A stretch of 64,000 nucleotides of DNA from Zafaria ginkgonis. Its GTDB lineage: Bacteria; Actinomycetota; Actinomycetes; Actinomycetales; Micrococcaceae. The stretch lies in NCBI RefSeq assembly GCF_039540195.1, contig NZ_BAABEO010000012.1, positions 186,001 to 250,000 on the forward strand. Direction: 5' to 3'. The translations under genes and the position numbers were made by a program. Positions 8,801 through 16,698 of this stretch are shown piece by piece. The notes below the pieces were generated by a model, which saw only the letters and a program-made list of their open reading frames with translations, was not told where the DNA came from and made no database searches. The stretch's first letter is position 1, and each line of letters begins with the position of its first letter.

Positions 8801-10061
8801 CAGCCCGGACGGGCGTCGGATCGCTTCCGGTAGCGCGGACGGCACGGTGCGGTTGTGGGATGCAGCCCTCGGCACATCGGTCGGTGATCCCTTGGCCGGG
8901 CACGACGGCCCGGTGTGGGCGGTTGCGTTCAGCCCGGACGGGACCCAGCTCATCTGGGGAAGCGAGGACGGCACGGTGCGGTTGTGGGACGTTGTTGCCG
9001 GTGAACCGGTCAATGAGCCGTTGGCCGGGCACGTTGGCGAGGTGTGGGGGGTGGCGTTCAGTCCGGATGGGAGCAGGATCGCCTCGGGCGGGAGCGACGG
9101 CACGGTGCGGTTGTGGGACGCCGCCAAGGGCGACCCTGTCGGTGAGCCGCTGGTGGGCCATGAGGGTACGGTGTGGGCGGTGGCGTTCGGTCCGGATGGG
9201 AGCCGGATCGTTGCGGGGGGCGTGGATGGCACGGTGCGGTTGTGGGATGCAACCAGCGGCGCGCCGGTCGGGAAGCCGCTGGCCGGGCACGACGGCGACG
9301 TGTGGGCGGTGGCGTTCGGTCCGGATGGGAGCCGGATCGTTTCGGGGGGCGTGGATGGCACGGTGCGGTTGTGGGATGCAACCAGCGGCACACCGGTCGG
9401 CGAGCCGCTCGTAGGGCATGCGGGCACGGTGCGGGCGGTGGCGTTCAGTCCGGATGGGAGCCGGATCGTCTCGGGGGGCGCGGATGGCACGGTGCGGTTG
9501 TGGGACGCAATCAGCGGCACACCGGTCGGCGAGCCGCTCGTAGGCCACTTCGGGGAGGTGCGGGGGGTAGCTTTCAGCCCGGGCGCGCGTCGGATCGTCT
9601 CTGACGGCTTGGACGGTACGGTGCGGCTGTGGGACGCCGTCGCCGGCGCACCGCTCGGATGGCCGAGCGGACAGCAGCGTCGAGGAACACAGCTGCTGGC
9701 GGTGGCCTTCAGTCCGGACGGAAGCCGGATCGCCTCCGGTGGCGCAGACGGGACGGTGCGGTTGTGGGATGCCGCCACGGGCGAACCGGTCGGCGAACCG
9801 CTGGCGAGACATCAGCGGGAGGTGACCTCCGTGGCGTTCAGCCCGGATGGAGACTGGATCGTTTCCGGCAGCGAAGACGGGACGCTGCGGCGGTGGCCGG
9901 TGATTGCCGACAAACCCGGCCAGGACTTGTCCGCGCAGCTGTGCGCCAAACTCACCCGGAACCCCAGCCATCAACAGTGGAGCGAGTGGGTGTCCCCGGA
10001 TATCGACTACGTCAGGGTCTGTCCGGACTTGCCGATACCGGACGTCCCTGCCGCCGGTTGA
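5823..10061 (+). CDS. TIR / nSTAND NTPase / transmembrane / WD40 protein
   Basis: 1412 aa in four parts. Residues 1-130 are a TIR domain (MSRIFLSHSSRD, then LLSANWEASYECKAEF with E81 at the usual NADase glutamate position). Residues 165-600 are an nSTAND1-type NTPase: lead YRGWEPLEEVDAAVFFGRD, Walker A GPSGAGKSS at 213-221, Walker B LPLDQAEELF ending near 327, and TIRADRY at about 359. A coiled coil (625-660) leads to one membrane helix at 668-697. Residues 767-1365 are 14 WD40 repeats, enough for two seven-bladed propellers. The RKRSR cluster before the helix and acidic residues after it suggest TIR and NTPase inside and WD40 outside. The start has a weak ribosome-binding site; an overlapping ATG at 5818 opens only a short frame. 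TIR domains often cleave NAD+. A role in defence or signalling is inferred. Confidence 0.9.
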   Translation: MSRIFLSHSSRDVQQATALKRWLVVHDPSLAGEIFLDVDPETGISPGEGWRNALRQANARCEVVICLLSANWEASYECKAEFRLAESLNKRILCARLEPVADGGTTGEWQYCDLFGEGPDTVVAAEGGAGQVRFRTEGLHRLYGALRKAGIGAEHFAWPPSHDPDRAPYRGWEPLEEVDAAVFFGRDAQIVRGMDALRGMRTAGVESLFVILGPSGAGKSSFLRAGLLPRLRREDRKFLVLDIVRPERNALTGEQGLGQAVHALRTRLGLERPTLGELKEACFSDPDMLRQWLLEARQKAFEQLLEVPPNTPPPTLVLPLDQAEELFNADAGTEGPLFLDLLGRLCHRGTEQTMIVACTIRADRYEALQTAPELAELQGVVFDDLKPMPRAQFKEVILGPAARAGQAGKRLSVEPALVDRLLEECGQGADTLPLLSLTLARLYQDYGGDGDLRLDEYLKMGGLPHVVQTEIDSLLATGTVQRQRQLELLRSAFIPWLATINPDNDQPMRRVARWADLPEEARPLIDALVEKRLLVRDVRGGEGVVEVTLESLLRQWRELADWLGEEREDLKDADSLERAAAAWEHSRRNEAWLLEGMRLADAETLAAKPGFRERLNPSREFLLASRQREQDRLMAEKRRHEAELQAAREKQVEAEAHATVLRKRSRVLHLVLAATAAIAVVAVGLGLVAGVSLYLVGISATEADDRSREATVLRLVSESRSMLAGDVSGGSLRAVKQILAAQAVKPMPEGEDALMEALLLQYGGRGIVEVDSEVNSVAFSPDGRRIASGSTDGTVRLWDAATGEPVGEPLSGHTSDVWGVAFSPDGRRIVSGSTDGTVRLWDAATGEPVGEPLSGHTGWVTSVAFGLDGKRIVSGGQDGTVRLWDATTGDPVGEPLVGHEGPVWAVAVNQDRRIASGGSDGTVRLWDAATGDPVGKPLAGHDGTVWDVAFSPDGSRIASGGSDGTVRLWDAATGDPVGEPLAGHDDSVWAVAFSPDGRRIASGSADGTVRLWDAALGTSVGDPLAGHDGPVWAVAFSPDGTQLIWGSEDGTVRLWDVVAGEPVNEPLAGHVGEVWGVAFSPDGSRIASGGSDGTVRLWDAAKGDPVGEPLVGHEGTVWAVAFGPDGSRIVAGGVDGTVRLWDATSGAPVGKPLAGHDGDVWAVAFGPDGSRIVSGGVDGTVRLWDATSGTPVGEPLVGHAGTVRAVAFSPDGSRIVSGGADGTVRLWDAISGTPVGEPLVGHFGEVRGVAFSPGARRIVSDGLDGTVRLWDAVAGAPLGWPSGQQRRGTQLLAVAFSPDGSRIASGGADGTVRLWDAATGEPVGEPLARHQREVTSVAFSPDGDWIVSGSEDGTLRRWPVIADKPGQDLSAQLCAKLTRNPSHQQWSEWVSPDIDYVRVCPDLPIPDVPAAG
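8121..9900 (+). repeat. coding WD40 repeat array, about 129-bp period, 14 units
   Basis: Each 43-residue unit carries DGTVRLWD and an AFSPDG-type strand. At DNA level the block around GACGGCACGGTGCGGTTGTG recurs almost unchanged every 129 bp (for example 8196, 8325), and the paralogous units starting near 9230 and 9359 are nearly identical. Unit 3 is one residue shorter and unit 12 has a short insertion. The uniformity points to recent unit duplication or gene conversion. Confidence 0.92.
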
Positions 10062-10089
10062 TCCCGACATCGCAGACGGGAGCAAGACG

Positions 10090-12474
10090 GTGAAGGCCTC
10101 ACGTATTATCAGGACCCGATCGTTGCGCAGCACTTGGCGGTCTTCGCGTTACCGTCTGCCGGCGCTCAAGGCCGCTGCCGTTCTGTGCGGGGTGGTGCTG
10201 GCAGTGTGCGTCGCGATCGCCTTTGCCGGTGCCGCCTTTTTCCCCCACGAACAGTCCGGGCCCTTCTTGGATCCGACATCGCCGTTACTCATCACGCTTG
10301 CTGCAGCTGCGGTGTTGGCCGGAGCCTGGCTCGTGGAAGCCCTCAGCCGTTCCCAAGCCCGCAAAAGCCACGCGTGGCTGGTCACCACGCTGGGAGGCGC
10401 CGCCGTGGCGCTGGGTATAGCGGCCTACTGGCGCTGCTATCCGGGCATGTCTCCTTTCTGGGCGCCCTTGGCCGAAACCTTGAGGCTGTTTTCCGGGGGC
10501 CTCGACCAGCCCTTCGGCCGTGACCTGGCGGGTTCCTGTCCGGCCCGTCCGCCGACCGCCCTCCAGTTGGCGCGTGTCCTGGGCTGGCTGGCCGTGTCGG
10601 CGGGTGTGGTAGGGCTCGTCCGCTCGGTCTTCCCGCGCTATGCGGATCGGGTGCGGGCACGCATGGCTGGCCGGATCACCTTGGTGACCGGCGTTTCCGG
10701 GAGCCTCACCGGCATGGACGCCTTCGGCGTCCTGACCGATATCGCCACCGAGGCCCCCGAGGGCAGCCTGGTGGTTCTGATCGACTCCGGCATCGATGAG
10801 GCGCTGGCGTTCCGGTGCCGCAAGGCCGGCATCGTCGTCGTCGATGGCGACCCGGCGGACCCGCAGGAGCGGTCCGCTGCCTTCGGGCGCAAGCGCCGCA
10901 TCATCGACGCCGTCTACTTCCTGTCGGACGACGCCGGAAGGAATATCGCGCAGTACCGCTCCGTCCGGAAGGGCCTGGCCTACGATGCCGAGGCCGCGGT
11001 CCGGGTTCCGGTCAGGGCCTATGTGCGAATCGATGACCTGTGGCGTGGCGATGCGTTCCGGCGTGAGCAGCTGCACGCCGCCCAACCTTGGATGGCCGAT
11101 GCCATCAGTGTTCCGGGCGCCATGGCGCAGTCCATGGCCGACTCGATCCTGGACGCGGGATGCAGCACCGTGTGGGTATTCGGTTCCAACCGGCTGGTCC
11201 AGGCCCTGTTGTCCGAATTTGCCGTGCGTGACCGCGAAGCCGCGATCTTCACGGAGCGCCCCGGCGACACCATCCCGTGCCTGCGGGTGTGGGACCCGCA
11301 GGCACGGGATGTCATCGAAGACTTCGAGCTGTTCCAGGCCCGGTTCGGCCGCTGGACCTTTCGGCATCCGGTGGAACCGGTGGCGGGACAGCCGGATCTT
11401 CAGCGGCTGGCCCGGAAACTTGCCGCGGAGCCGAACGCCTGCGTCGTCGTTGCCGACCCAGCCGAGCTCCCGGTTTCCGACCTGCCGCAGCGGCTGGCCG
11501 CCAAATGCCCGCACCACCTGATTTTCCGGGCAAGTGAATCGGAACCGGGAAATCCGGCCGAGCCGCTGTTTGGCCGGCTGTTCGCCGTCGGCCCCACGCT
11601 GGGCCTGGACGTGGGGGTCGGTTCGGGCCTCTGGGGCCGCATGGCCAGGCTGAAACACGAGGCATATCGTCTACAGCACGCCACGGCCGGGGCCGAGCTC
11701 ACCGAGTCCCGCAAACCCTTCGATGAGCTCTCCGCCTTCTATCAGGCCAACAACGTGCGTCCCATCCTTACCCTGATGCGTGCCATGGCCCCGCTGGGCA
11801 TCGACTGGTCGCCCGCGGACCTGGCCCCCGGCAACGGAAGCCGGCCGGCATGCCTGAGCCAGGACGAAATCCAGCGGCTTGCCCGGCTGGAGCACGAATC
11901 CTGGATGGAATACCTCCTGGCCCACGGCTGGACCCGCGGCGGCCGCTCCGACCGGCCCAAACGCCACCCGAACCTAGTGCCGTGGGAGCAACTGGACGGC
12001 CCCGACCGGGAGAAGGACGTCAGCAGCGTCTTTGACACCCTGGAACTGCTGGCGTTGCTGGGCTTCCGGCCCTACCGCCTTAAGCACGTTGCGCAGGACG
12101 AGGGCGGGTGGGCCCGCTACCTCAGGGTGGGCGAGGTCACGGCGACACCGCTCACCGAGCCCAGGGAATGGAGCACGGAGAACGGGGACCAGCTCCGGGG
12201 AGATGCAGGAGACTGGTGGGTCGAGTCCGCCGACCGGCACCAGTGGACGGTGAAGGCGGAGCAATTCACCAGGACCTACCAGCATGTCGAGGCGGACCGC
12301 TGGCAGCGGGTCGGCAGCATTTTCGCCCACGTGTCCAACGACAGTGAGGCCATCATGACGCTGGAAGGGCTGGCGGTGGCTCGCTCGGGCGACTACATTG
12401 CCCGGGCCAACACCGGCGAGTCCTGGGTGATCCCGTCCCAATCCTTCCGGCAGCGCTACGTGCCGGACGGCTAA
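10090..12474 (+). CDS. membrane-anchored TrkA-like / RyR / PGDYG-like protein
   Basis: 794 aa from the GTG at 10090, chosen because GGGAG lies 8 nt upstream; the frame is open further up but there overlaps the WD40 gene. A basic N-terminus is followed by four probable membrane helices (about 26-51, 64-84, 97-115, 160-182). Two Rossmann-like segments similar to TrkA-N follow, from GRITLVTGVSGS (about 194-300) and from STVWVFGSNRLVQ (about 359). The usual glycine pattern is degenerate. Residues 590-664 match an RyR domain: LARLEHESWMEYLLAHGW, KRHPNLVPWEQL, LLALLGFRPY. The C-terminus has two PGDYG-like modules: GDWWVESADRHQWTVKAEQF and GDYIARANTGESWVIPSQSF. The gene follows the TIR gene by 28 bp, so they probably form an operon. 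It may sense a nucleotide made by the TIR partner; this is inference. Confidence 0.85.
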   Translation: MKASRIIRTRSLRSTWRSSRYRLPALKAAAVLCGVVLAVCVAIAFAGAAFFPHEQSGPFLDPTSPLLITLAAAAVLAGAWLVEALSRSQARKSHAWLVTTLGGAAVALGIAAYWRCYPGMSPFWAPLAETLRLFSGGLDQPFGRDLAGSCPARPPTALQLARVLGWLAVSAGVVGLVRSVFPRYADRVRARMAGRITLVTGVSGSLTGMDAFGVLTDIATEAPEGSLVVLIDSGIDEALAFRCRKAGIVVVDGDPADPQERSAAFGRKRRIIDAVYFLSDDAGRNIAQYRSVRKGLAYDAEAAVRVPVRAYVRIDDLWRGDAFRREQLHAAQPWMADAISVPGAMAQSMADSILDAGCSTVWVFGSNRLVQALLSEFAVRDREAAIFTERPGDTIPCLRVWDPQARDVIEDFELFQARFGRWTFRHPVEPVAGQPDLQRLARKLAAEPNACVVVADPAELPVSDLPQRLAAKCPHHLIFRASESEPGNPAEPLFGRLFAVGPTLGLDVGVGSGLWGRMARLKHEAYRLQHATAGAELTESRKPFDELSAFYQANNVRPILTLMRAMAPLGIDWSPADLAPGNGSRPACLSQDEIQRLARLEHESWMEYLLAHGWTRGGRSDRPKRHPNLVPWEQLDGPDREKDVSSVFDTLELLALLGFRPYRLKHVAQDEGGWARYLRVGEVTATPLTEPREWSTENGDQLRGDAGDWWVESADRHQWTVKAEQFTRTYQHVEADRWQRVGSIFAHVSNDSEAIMTLEGLAVARSGDYIARANTGESWVIPSQSFRQRYVPDG

Positions 12475-12488
12475 GGCCCCGAGCCCGG

Positions 12489-12494
12489 TAGAAT
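12489..12494 (+). promoter_or_regulatory. leaderless promoter -10 (TAGAAT) of the cysteine desulfurase gene
   Basis: TAGAAT is followed by exactly six bases and then the GTG start at 12501, the textbook spacing for a leaderless transcript. It sits just after the stop of the RyR gene, so the core genes downstream have their own promoter. Confidence 0.7.
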
Positions 12495-12500
12495 TGGCGG

Positions 12501-13754
12501 GTGCCCGCGAACACCCCCGTCCACCTCGAACCCGTCTACCTGGACCATGCCGCCACGACCCCCATGTCCGCGGCCGCGCTGGCCGTGATGACCCGCGAAC
12601 TGGCCCGCACCGGCAACCCGTCCTCGCTGCACGGGGCCGGCCGGCGTGCCCACATGGCCGTCGAGGACGCCCGCGAGACCCTGGCCTCCGCGGCGGGCGC
12701 CCATTCCTCCGAGGTGATCTTCACCTCCGGCGGCACCGAGGCGGACAACCTGGCGGTCAAGGGCCTCTACTGGGCGCGGAACACCGCGGACCCGCGCCGG
12801 CGCCGGATCCTGTGCAGCACGGTCGAGCACCACGCGGTGCTGGACACGGTCGAGTGGCTCGAGGCCCACCAGGGCGCGGAAGCCGTCTGGATCCCCGTTG
12901 ACGCCGAGGGCCGCCTGGACCTGAAGGCGCTGGGTGCCGAGATCGGCCGCGACCCGGAGTCGGTGGCGCTGGTGACGGCCATGTGGGCCAATAACGAGGT
13001 CGGTACCGTGCAGCCGATCGCCGAGGCCGTTGCGCTGGCCTCCGCCCACGGCATCCCCGTCCACTCCGACGCCGTCCAGGCCTTCACCTCGGTGCCGGTG
13101 GACTTCGCCGCCTCGGGGCTGGCGACGATGGCCGTGAGCGGACACAAGATCGGTGGCCCCGTTGGCATCGGCGCGCTCTTCGTGCGCCGCGACGTGGCCC
13201 TTGTCCCGGTCCAGCACGGCGGCGGGCACGAGCGCGCGCTGCGCTCGGGAACCCTCAACACCGCCGCGGCCGCCGCGTTCGCCCGGGCAGCACACGACGC
13301 CGTCGCGGCCCTTCCCGCGGAAAGCGAACGGCTGGCGACGCTGCGCGACCGGCTGGTCGCCGGCGTCGTGCACGCGGTCCCCGAGGCCGTGCTCAACGGC
13401 CCGGACGACGCCGGCCACGCCGGCACGCGCCTGCCCGGCAACGCCCATTTCACCTTCCCCGGCTGCGAGGGGGATTCGCTGCTGTTCATGCTGGACATGC
13501 TGGGCATCGCCTCCTCCACCGGCTCCGCCTGCACCGCCGGGGTGCCCCGGCCCAGCCACGTCCTGCTGGCCATGGGCCGGGACGAGGAGACCGCGCGCGG
13601 GTCCCAGCGCTTCACGCTCGGGCATACATCCACCGGCCCCGACGTTGACGCTTTGGTGGCCGCGCTGCCCGAGGCCTACGCGCGGGCGCGGAAGGCCGGC
13701 ATGGCCGGCCACGAAAGCAGCATTCGAACAGCGGGAACGGGTTTCATTTCATGA
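12501..13754 (+). CDS. cysteine desulfurase (NifS/IscS family)
   Basis: 417 aa. A pyridoxal-phosphate enzyme that takes sulfur from L-cysteine as a protein persulfide. The fold-type I pattern is complete: YLDHAATTP at the N-terminus, TSGGTEADNLAVKG, the histidine motif STVEHHAVLD, the PLP lysine in VSGHKIGGPVG (K216), and the persulfide-forming cysteine in STGSACTAG (C344). The gene overlaps mnmA by four bases (ATGA), and MnmA needs this sulfur to make 2-thiouridine. It is therefore most likely the tRNA-thiolation donor, although Fe-S supply is also possible. GTG is the start, read from a leaderless promoter. Confidence 0.95.
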   Translation: MPANTPVHLEPVYLDHAATTPMSAAALAVMTRELARTGNPSSLHGAGRRAHMAVEDARETLASAAGAHSSEVIFTSGGTEADNLAVKGLYWARNTADPRRRRILCSTVEHHAVLDTVEWLEAHQGAEAVWIPVDAEGRLDLKALGAEIGRDPESVALVTAMWANNEVGTVQPIAEAVALASAHGIPVHSDAVQAFTSVPVDFAASGLATMAVSGHKIGGPVGIGALFVRRDVALVPVQHGGGHERALRSGTLNTAAAAAFARAAHDAVAALPAESERLATLRDRLVAGVVHAVPEAVLNGPDDAGHAGTRLPGNAHFTFPGCEGDSLLFMLDMLGIASSTGSACTAGVPRPSHVLLAMGRDEETARGSQRFTLGHTSTGPDVDALVAALPEAYARARKAGMAGHESSIRTAGTGFIS

Positions 13755-14884
13755 GGGTTTTGGCGGCAATGAGCGGCGGGGTCGACTCCGCGGTGGCGGC
13801 GGCGCGCGCCGTGGAGGCCGGGCACGACGTCGTCGGCGTGCACCTGGCGCTGAGCCGGATGCCCGGCACGCTGCGCACCGGCAGCCGGGGCTGCTGCACC
13901 ATCGAGGACTCCCGCGACGCCTGGCGCGCCTGCGACGTGCTCGGCATCCCGTACTACGTGTGGGACTTCTCCGAGCGGTTCAAGGAGGACGTGGTCGAGG
14001 ACTTCGTCGCCGAATACGCCGCCGGCCGAACCCCGAACCCGTGCATGCGCTGCAACGAGCGCATCAAGTTCGCCGCGCTGCTGGAGAAGGCCCTTGCGCT
14101 CGGCTTCGACGCCGTGTGCACCGGCCACTACGCCAAGGTCATCGAGGACGCCGACGGCAACCGCGAACTGCACCGCGCCGCCGACTGGGCCAAGGACCAG
14201 TCCTACGTGCTGGGCGTGCTGACCCACGAGCAGCTCAAGCACTCCCTGTTCCCGCTGGCGGACACCCCCTCCAAGGCCGAGGTCCGCGCGGAGGCCGAGC
14301 GCCGCGGGCTGTCCGTGGCGAACAAGCCGGACAGCCACGACATCTGCTTCATCCCTGACGGCGACACCCGCGGCTGGCTCTCCGAGCGCATCGAGATGGC
14401 CGACGGCGAGATCCTGGACCACGAGGGCACCGTGGTGGGCACCCACCCGGGCGCCCACGCGTTCACCGTCGGCCAGCGCAAGGGCCTGCGGCTGGGCCGC
14501 CCGGCCCCGGACGGGAAGCCGCGCTTCGTGCTGGAGATCCGTCCCAAGGACAACACGGTTGTGGTGGGACCGCAGGAGCTGCTCGCCGTGGACGTGCTGC
14601 GCGGCATCAAGGTCAGCTGGGCCGGCCTGCCGATCCCCGCGGCCGGCTCCGGCGAGGAGTTCGACTGCATGGTCCAGGTGCGGGCGCACGGCGACCCGGT
14701 CCCGGCCCGCGCGCGCGTCGAAGCCGGCGCGGACGGCCGCCCCGAACTGGCCGTGTCGCTGGTGGAACCGCTGCGGGGGGTGGCCCCCGGACAGACCATG
14801 GTCCTGTACCAGGGCACCCGCGTGCTGGGCCAGGCGACCATCGACTCGACGCGCAGCGCCGCCTGGCAGGGCGCCGCCGGCTGA
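13751..14884 (+). CDS. mnmA: tRNA-specific 2-thiouridylase MnmA
   Basis: 377 aa. It forms 2-thiouridine at U34 of Lys, Glu and Gln tRNAs, using ATP to adenylate the base and sulfur relayed from a cysteine desulfurase. The PP-loop SGGVDS is at residues 8-13. The catalytic pair is C101 in NPCMRCNERIKF and C199 in SHDICFIPDGD, matching the E. coli positions. The C-terminal beta-barrel region (HAFTVGQRKGLRLG onward) is complete. The start ATG overlaps the cysteine desulfurase stop, so the two genes are coupled. No clear terminator is seen in the 116 bp that follow. Confidence 0.97.
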   Translation: MRVLAAMSGGVDSAVAAARAVEAGHDVVGVHLALSRMPGTLRTGSRGCCTIEDSRDAWRACDVLGIPYYVWDFSERFKEDVVEDFVAEYAAGRTPNPCMRCNERIKFAALLEKALALGFDAVCTGHYAKVIEDADGNRELHRAADWAKDQSYVLGVLTHEQLKHSLFPLADTPSKAEVRAEAERRGLSVANKPDSHDICFIPDGDTRGWLSERIEMADGEILDHEGTVVGTHPGAHAFTVGQRKGLRLGRPAPDGKPRFVLEIRPKDNTVVVGPQELLAVDVLRGIKVSWAGLPIPAAGSGEEFDCMVQVRAHGDPVPARARVEAGADGRPELAVSLVEPLRGVAPGQTMVLYQGTRVLGQATIDSTRSAAWQGAAG

Positions 14885-15000
14885 CCCTGTTCCCTTCGGG
14901 TCCCGTCTCCTCGGGCCCTGTTCCATCCGTGTCCTGTCTGGTTGAATCGGCTCACGTCAGCGTGGTCCCATTCACTCGTTGCCTGACATGGAGGAAATCG

Positions 15001-16626
15001 ATGACCAGCACACCAACCAGGCTTCGGTTCGCTGCGGCGGTCATGGGCGCATCCGCCCTGGCGCTGACCGCCTGCACCGGGCCTTCCGGCACCACCGCGA
15101 CGAGCGGGACGGCCGCCGGGGGGACGATCACGGTCGGGACCACAGACAAGGTCACCTCGCTGGATCCGGCGGGTTCCTACGACAACGGGTCGTTCGTGGT
15201 GATGAACCAGATCTTCCCGTTCCTGATGAACTCCGCCCCCGGCAGCCCGGACCCGGAGCCCGACATCGCCGAATCGGCCGAGTTCACCACCCCCACCGAG
15301 TACACGGTGAAACTGAAGCCCGGCCTGAAATGGGCCAACGGCAACGACCTCGACTCCGCCGACGTCAAGTTCACGTTCGACCGCCAGGTCAAGATCGCCG
15401 ACCCCAACGGACCCTCCTCGCTGCTCGGGAACCTGGACTCGGTGGAGGCCCCGGATCCCACGACCGTGGTCTTCAAGCTCAAGCAGGGCAACGACCAGAC
15501 GTTCGCCCAGGTCCTGGGCAGCCCCGTCGCGCCCATCGTGGACGACGAGGTGTTCCCCGCGGACGCGGTCCTCGACGACGACTCGATCGTTGCCGGCAAG
15601 GCCTTCGCGGGCCCGTACGCGATCGACAGCTACAAGAAGAACGAGCTGATCGCCTTCAAGGCCTACGACGGCTACCAAGGCCTGCTCGGCGCCCCGGCCA
15701 CGTCCACGGTCAACATGAAGTACTACGCCAACTCGAACAACCTGAAGCTGGACATCCAGCAGGGCAACATCGACGTCGCCTACCGCTCCCTGACCCCGAC
15801 CGACGTAGAAAGCCTCGGCAAGGACAGCAAGGTCAAGGTCCACAAGGGCCCCGGCGGGGAACTGCGCTACATCGTCTACAACTTCGACACCATCCCCTTC
15901 GGTGCCGCGACGCCGGAGGCGGACGAGGCCAAGGCCCTGGCCGTGCGCCAGGCCACCGCCCACCTGGTGGACCGCCAGGCGATCGCCACCCAGGTCTACA
16001 AGGACACCTACACCCCGGTGTACTCCTACGTGCCGGCCGGCTTCACCGGTGCGATCGAACCGCTCAAGGACCTCTACGGCGACAATGGCGGCCCGTCCCT
16101 GGACAAGGCCAAGGCCGTCCTTGAGGCGGCCGGCGTCACCACCCCGGTCACCCTGAACCTGCAGTACAACCCGGACCACTACGGCCCGTCCTCGGGCGAC
16201 GAGTACGCGATGATCAAGAACCAGCTGGAGACCGGCGGCCTGTTCAAGGTGAACCTGCAATCGACCGAGTGGGTCACCTACCAGAAGTCGCGCATCACCG
16301 ACTACCCGATGTACCAGCTGGGTTGGTTCCCCGACTACTCGGACGCCGACAACTACCTCTCGCCGTTCTTCGCGAAGGACAACTTCCTGAACAACAACTA
16401 CTTCAACGCCGACGTCGACCGGATGATCAGCGAGCAGCGCGTCACGGTCGACCAGGCGAAGCGAACCGGGCTGATCGAGGACATCCAAACGGCGGTGGCC
16501 AAGGACCTCTCGACGCTGCCGCTGCTCCAGGGCGCCCAGGTCGCCGTGGCCGGCGCCGGCGTGCAGGGCGTGGACCAGACCCTGGACGCCTCCTTCAAGT
16601 TCCGCCTGGGCGTGCTGTCCAAGTAG
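15001..16626 (+). CDS. ABC transporter substrate-binding lipoprotein (SBP family 5)
   Basis: 541 aa. The periplasm-facing binding protein of an oligopeptide/dipeptide/nickel-type importer. A short signal peptide ends at the lipobox LTAC, with lipidated C25, followed by a Thr/Ser/Gly linker. The mature part shows the family-5 pattern: TDKVTSLDPAGSYDNGS, then PDIAESAEF with YTVKLKPGLKWANG, and the late DYPMYQLGWFPDYSDADNYL segment. ATG at 15001 follows a clear GGAGGAAA site; the longer frame upstream is not signal-peptide-like. It is the first gene of a four-gene importer operon. The ligand is probably a peptide, but the sequence cannot confirm that. Confidence 0.93.
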   Translation: MTSTPTRLRFAAAVMGASALALTACTGPSGTTATSGTAAGGTITVGTTDKVTSLDPAGSYDNGSFVVMNQIFPFLMNSAPGSPDPEPDIAESAEFTTPTEYTVKLKPGLKWANGNDLDSADVKFTFDRQVKIADPNGPSSLLGNLDSVEAPDPTTVVFKLKQGNDQTFAQVLGSPVAPIVDDEVFPADAVLDDDSIVAGKAFAGPYAIDSYKKNELIAFKAYDGYQGLLGAPATSTVNMKYYANSNNLKLDIQQGNIDVAYRSLTPTDVESLGKDSKVKVHKGPGGELRYIVYNFDTIPFGAATPEADEAKALAVRQATAHLVDRQAIATQVYKDTYTPVYSYVPAGFTGAIEPLKDLYGDNGGPSLDKAKAVLEAAGVTTPVTLNLQYNPDHYGPSSGDEYAMIKNQLETGGLFKVNLQSTEWVTYQKSRITDYPMYQLGWFPDYSDADNYLSPFFAKDNFLNNNYFNADVDRMISEQRVTVDQAKRTGLIEDIQTAVAKDLSTLPLLQGAQVAVAGAGVQGVDQTLDASFKFRLGVLSK

Positions 16627-16652
16627 TCACGAGCCCAGTAGTCACAAGCGTT

Positions 16653-16681
16653 GCCGGCGGGGCGCGCCGCGTCCCGCCGGC
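16653..16681 (+). terminator. hairpin between binding protein and permease (partial terminator or 3' stabiliser)
   Basis: Nine-bp perfect stem (16653-16661 with 16673-16681) and an 11-nt loop, without a T-run, in the 72-bp gap. Such hairpins often let the binding-protein message outnumber the membrane genes downstream. Confidence 0.6.
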
Positions 16682-16698
16682 TATGAGGGAGGTGCCCG

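Noticed and set aside
7157..9778. An 873-aa minus-strand frame with repeated SHNRTVPS segments
   Set aside because: It mirrors the WD40 DNA repeats; its repetitive product has no start signals and no recognisable fold.
8121..9900. CRISPR-like or non-coding tandem array
   Set aside because: The repeats are 129 bp, in frame and encode WD40 units, with no spacer-repeat alternation.
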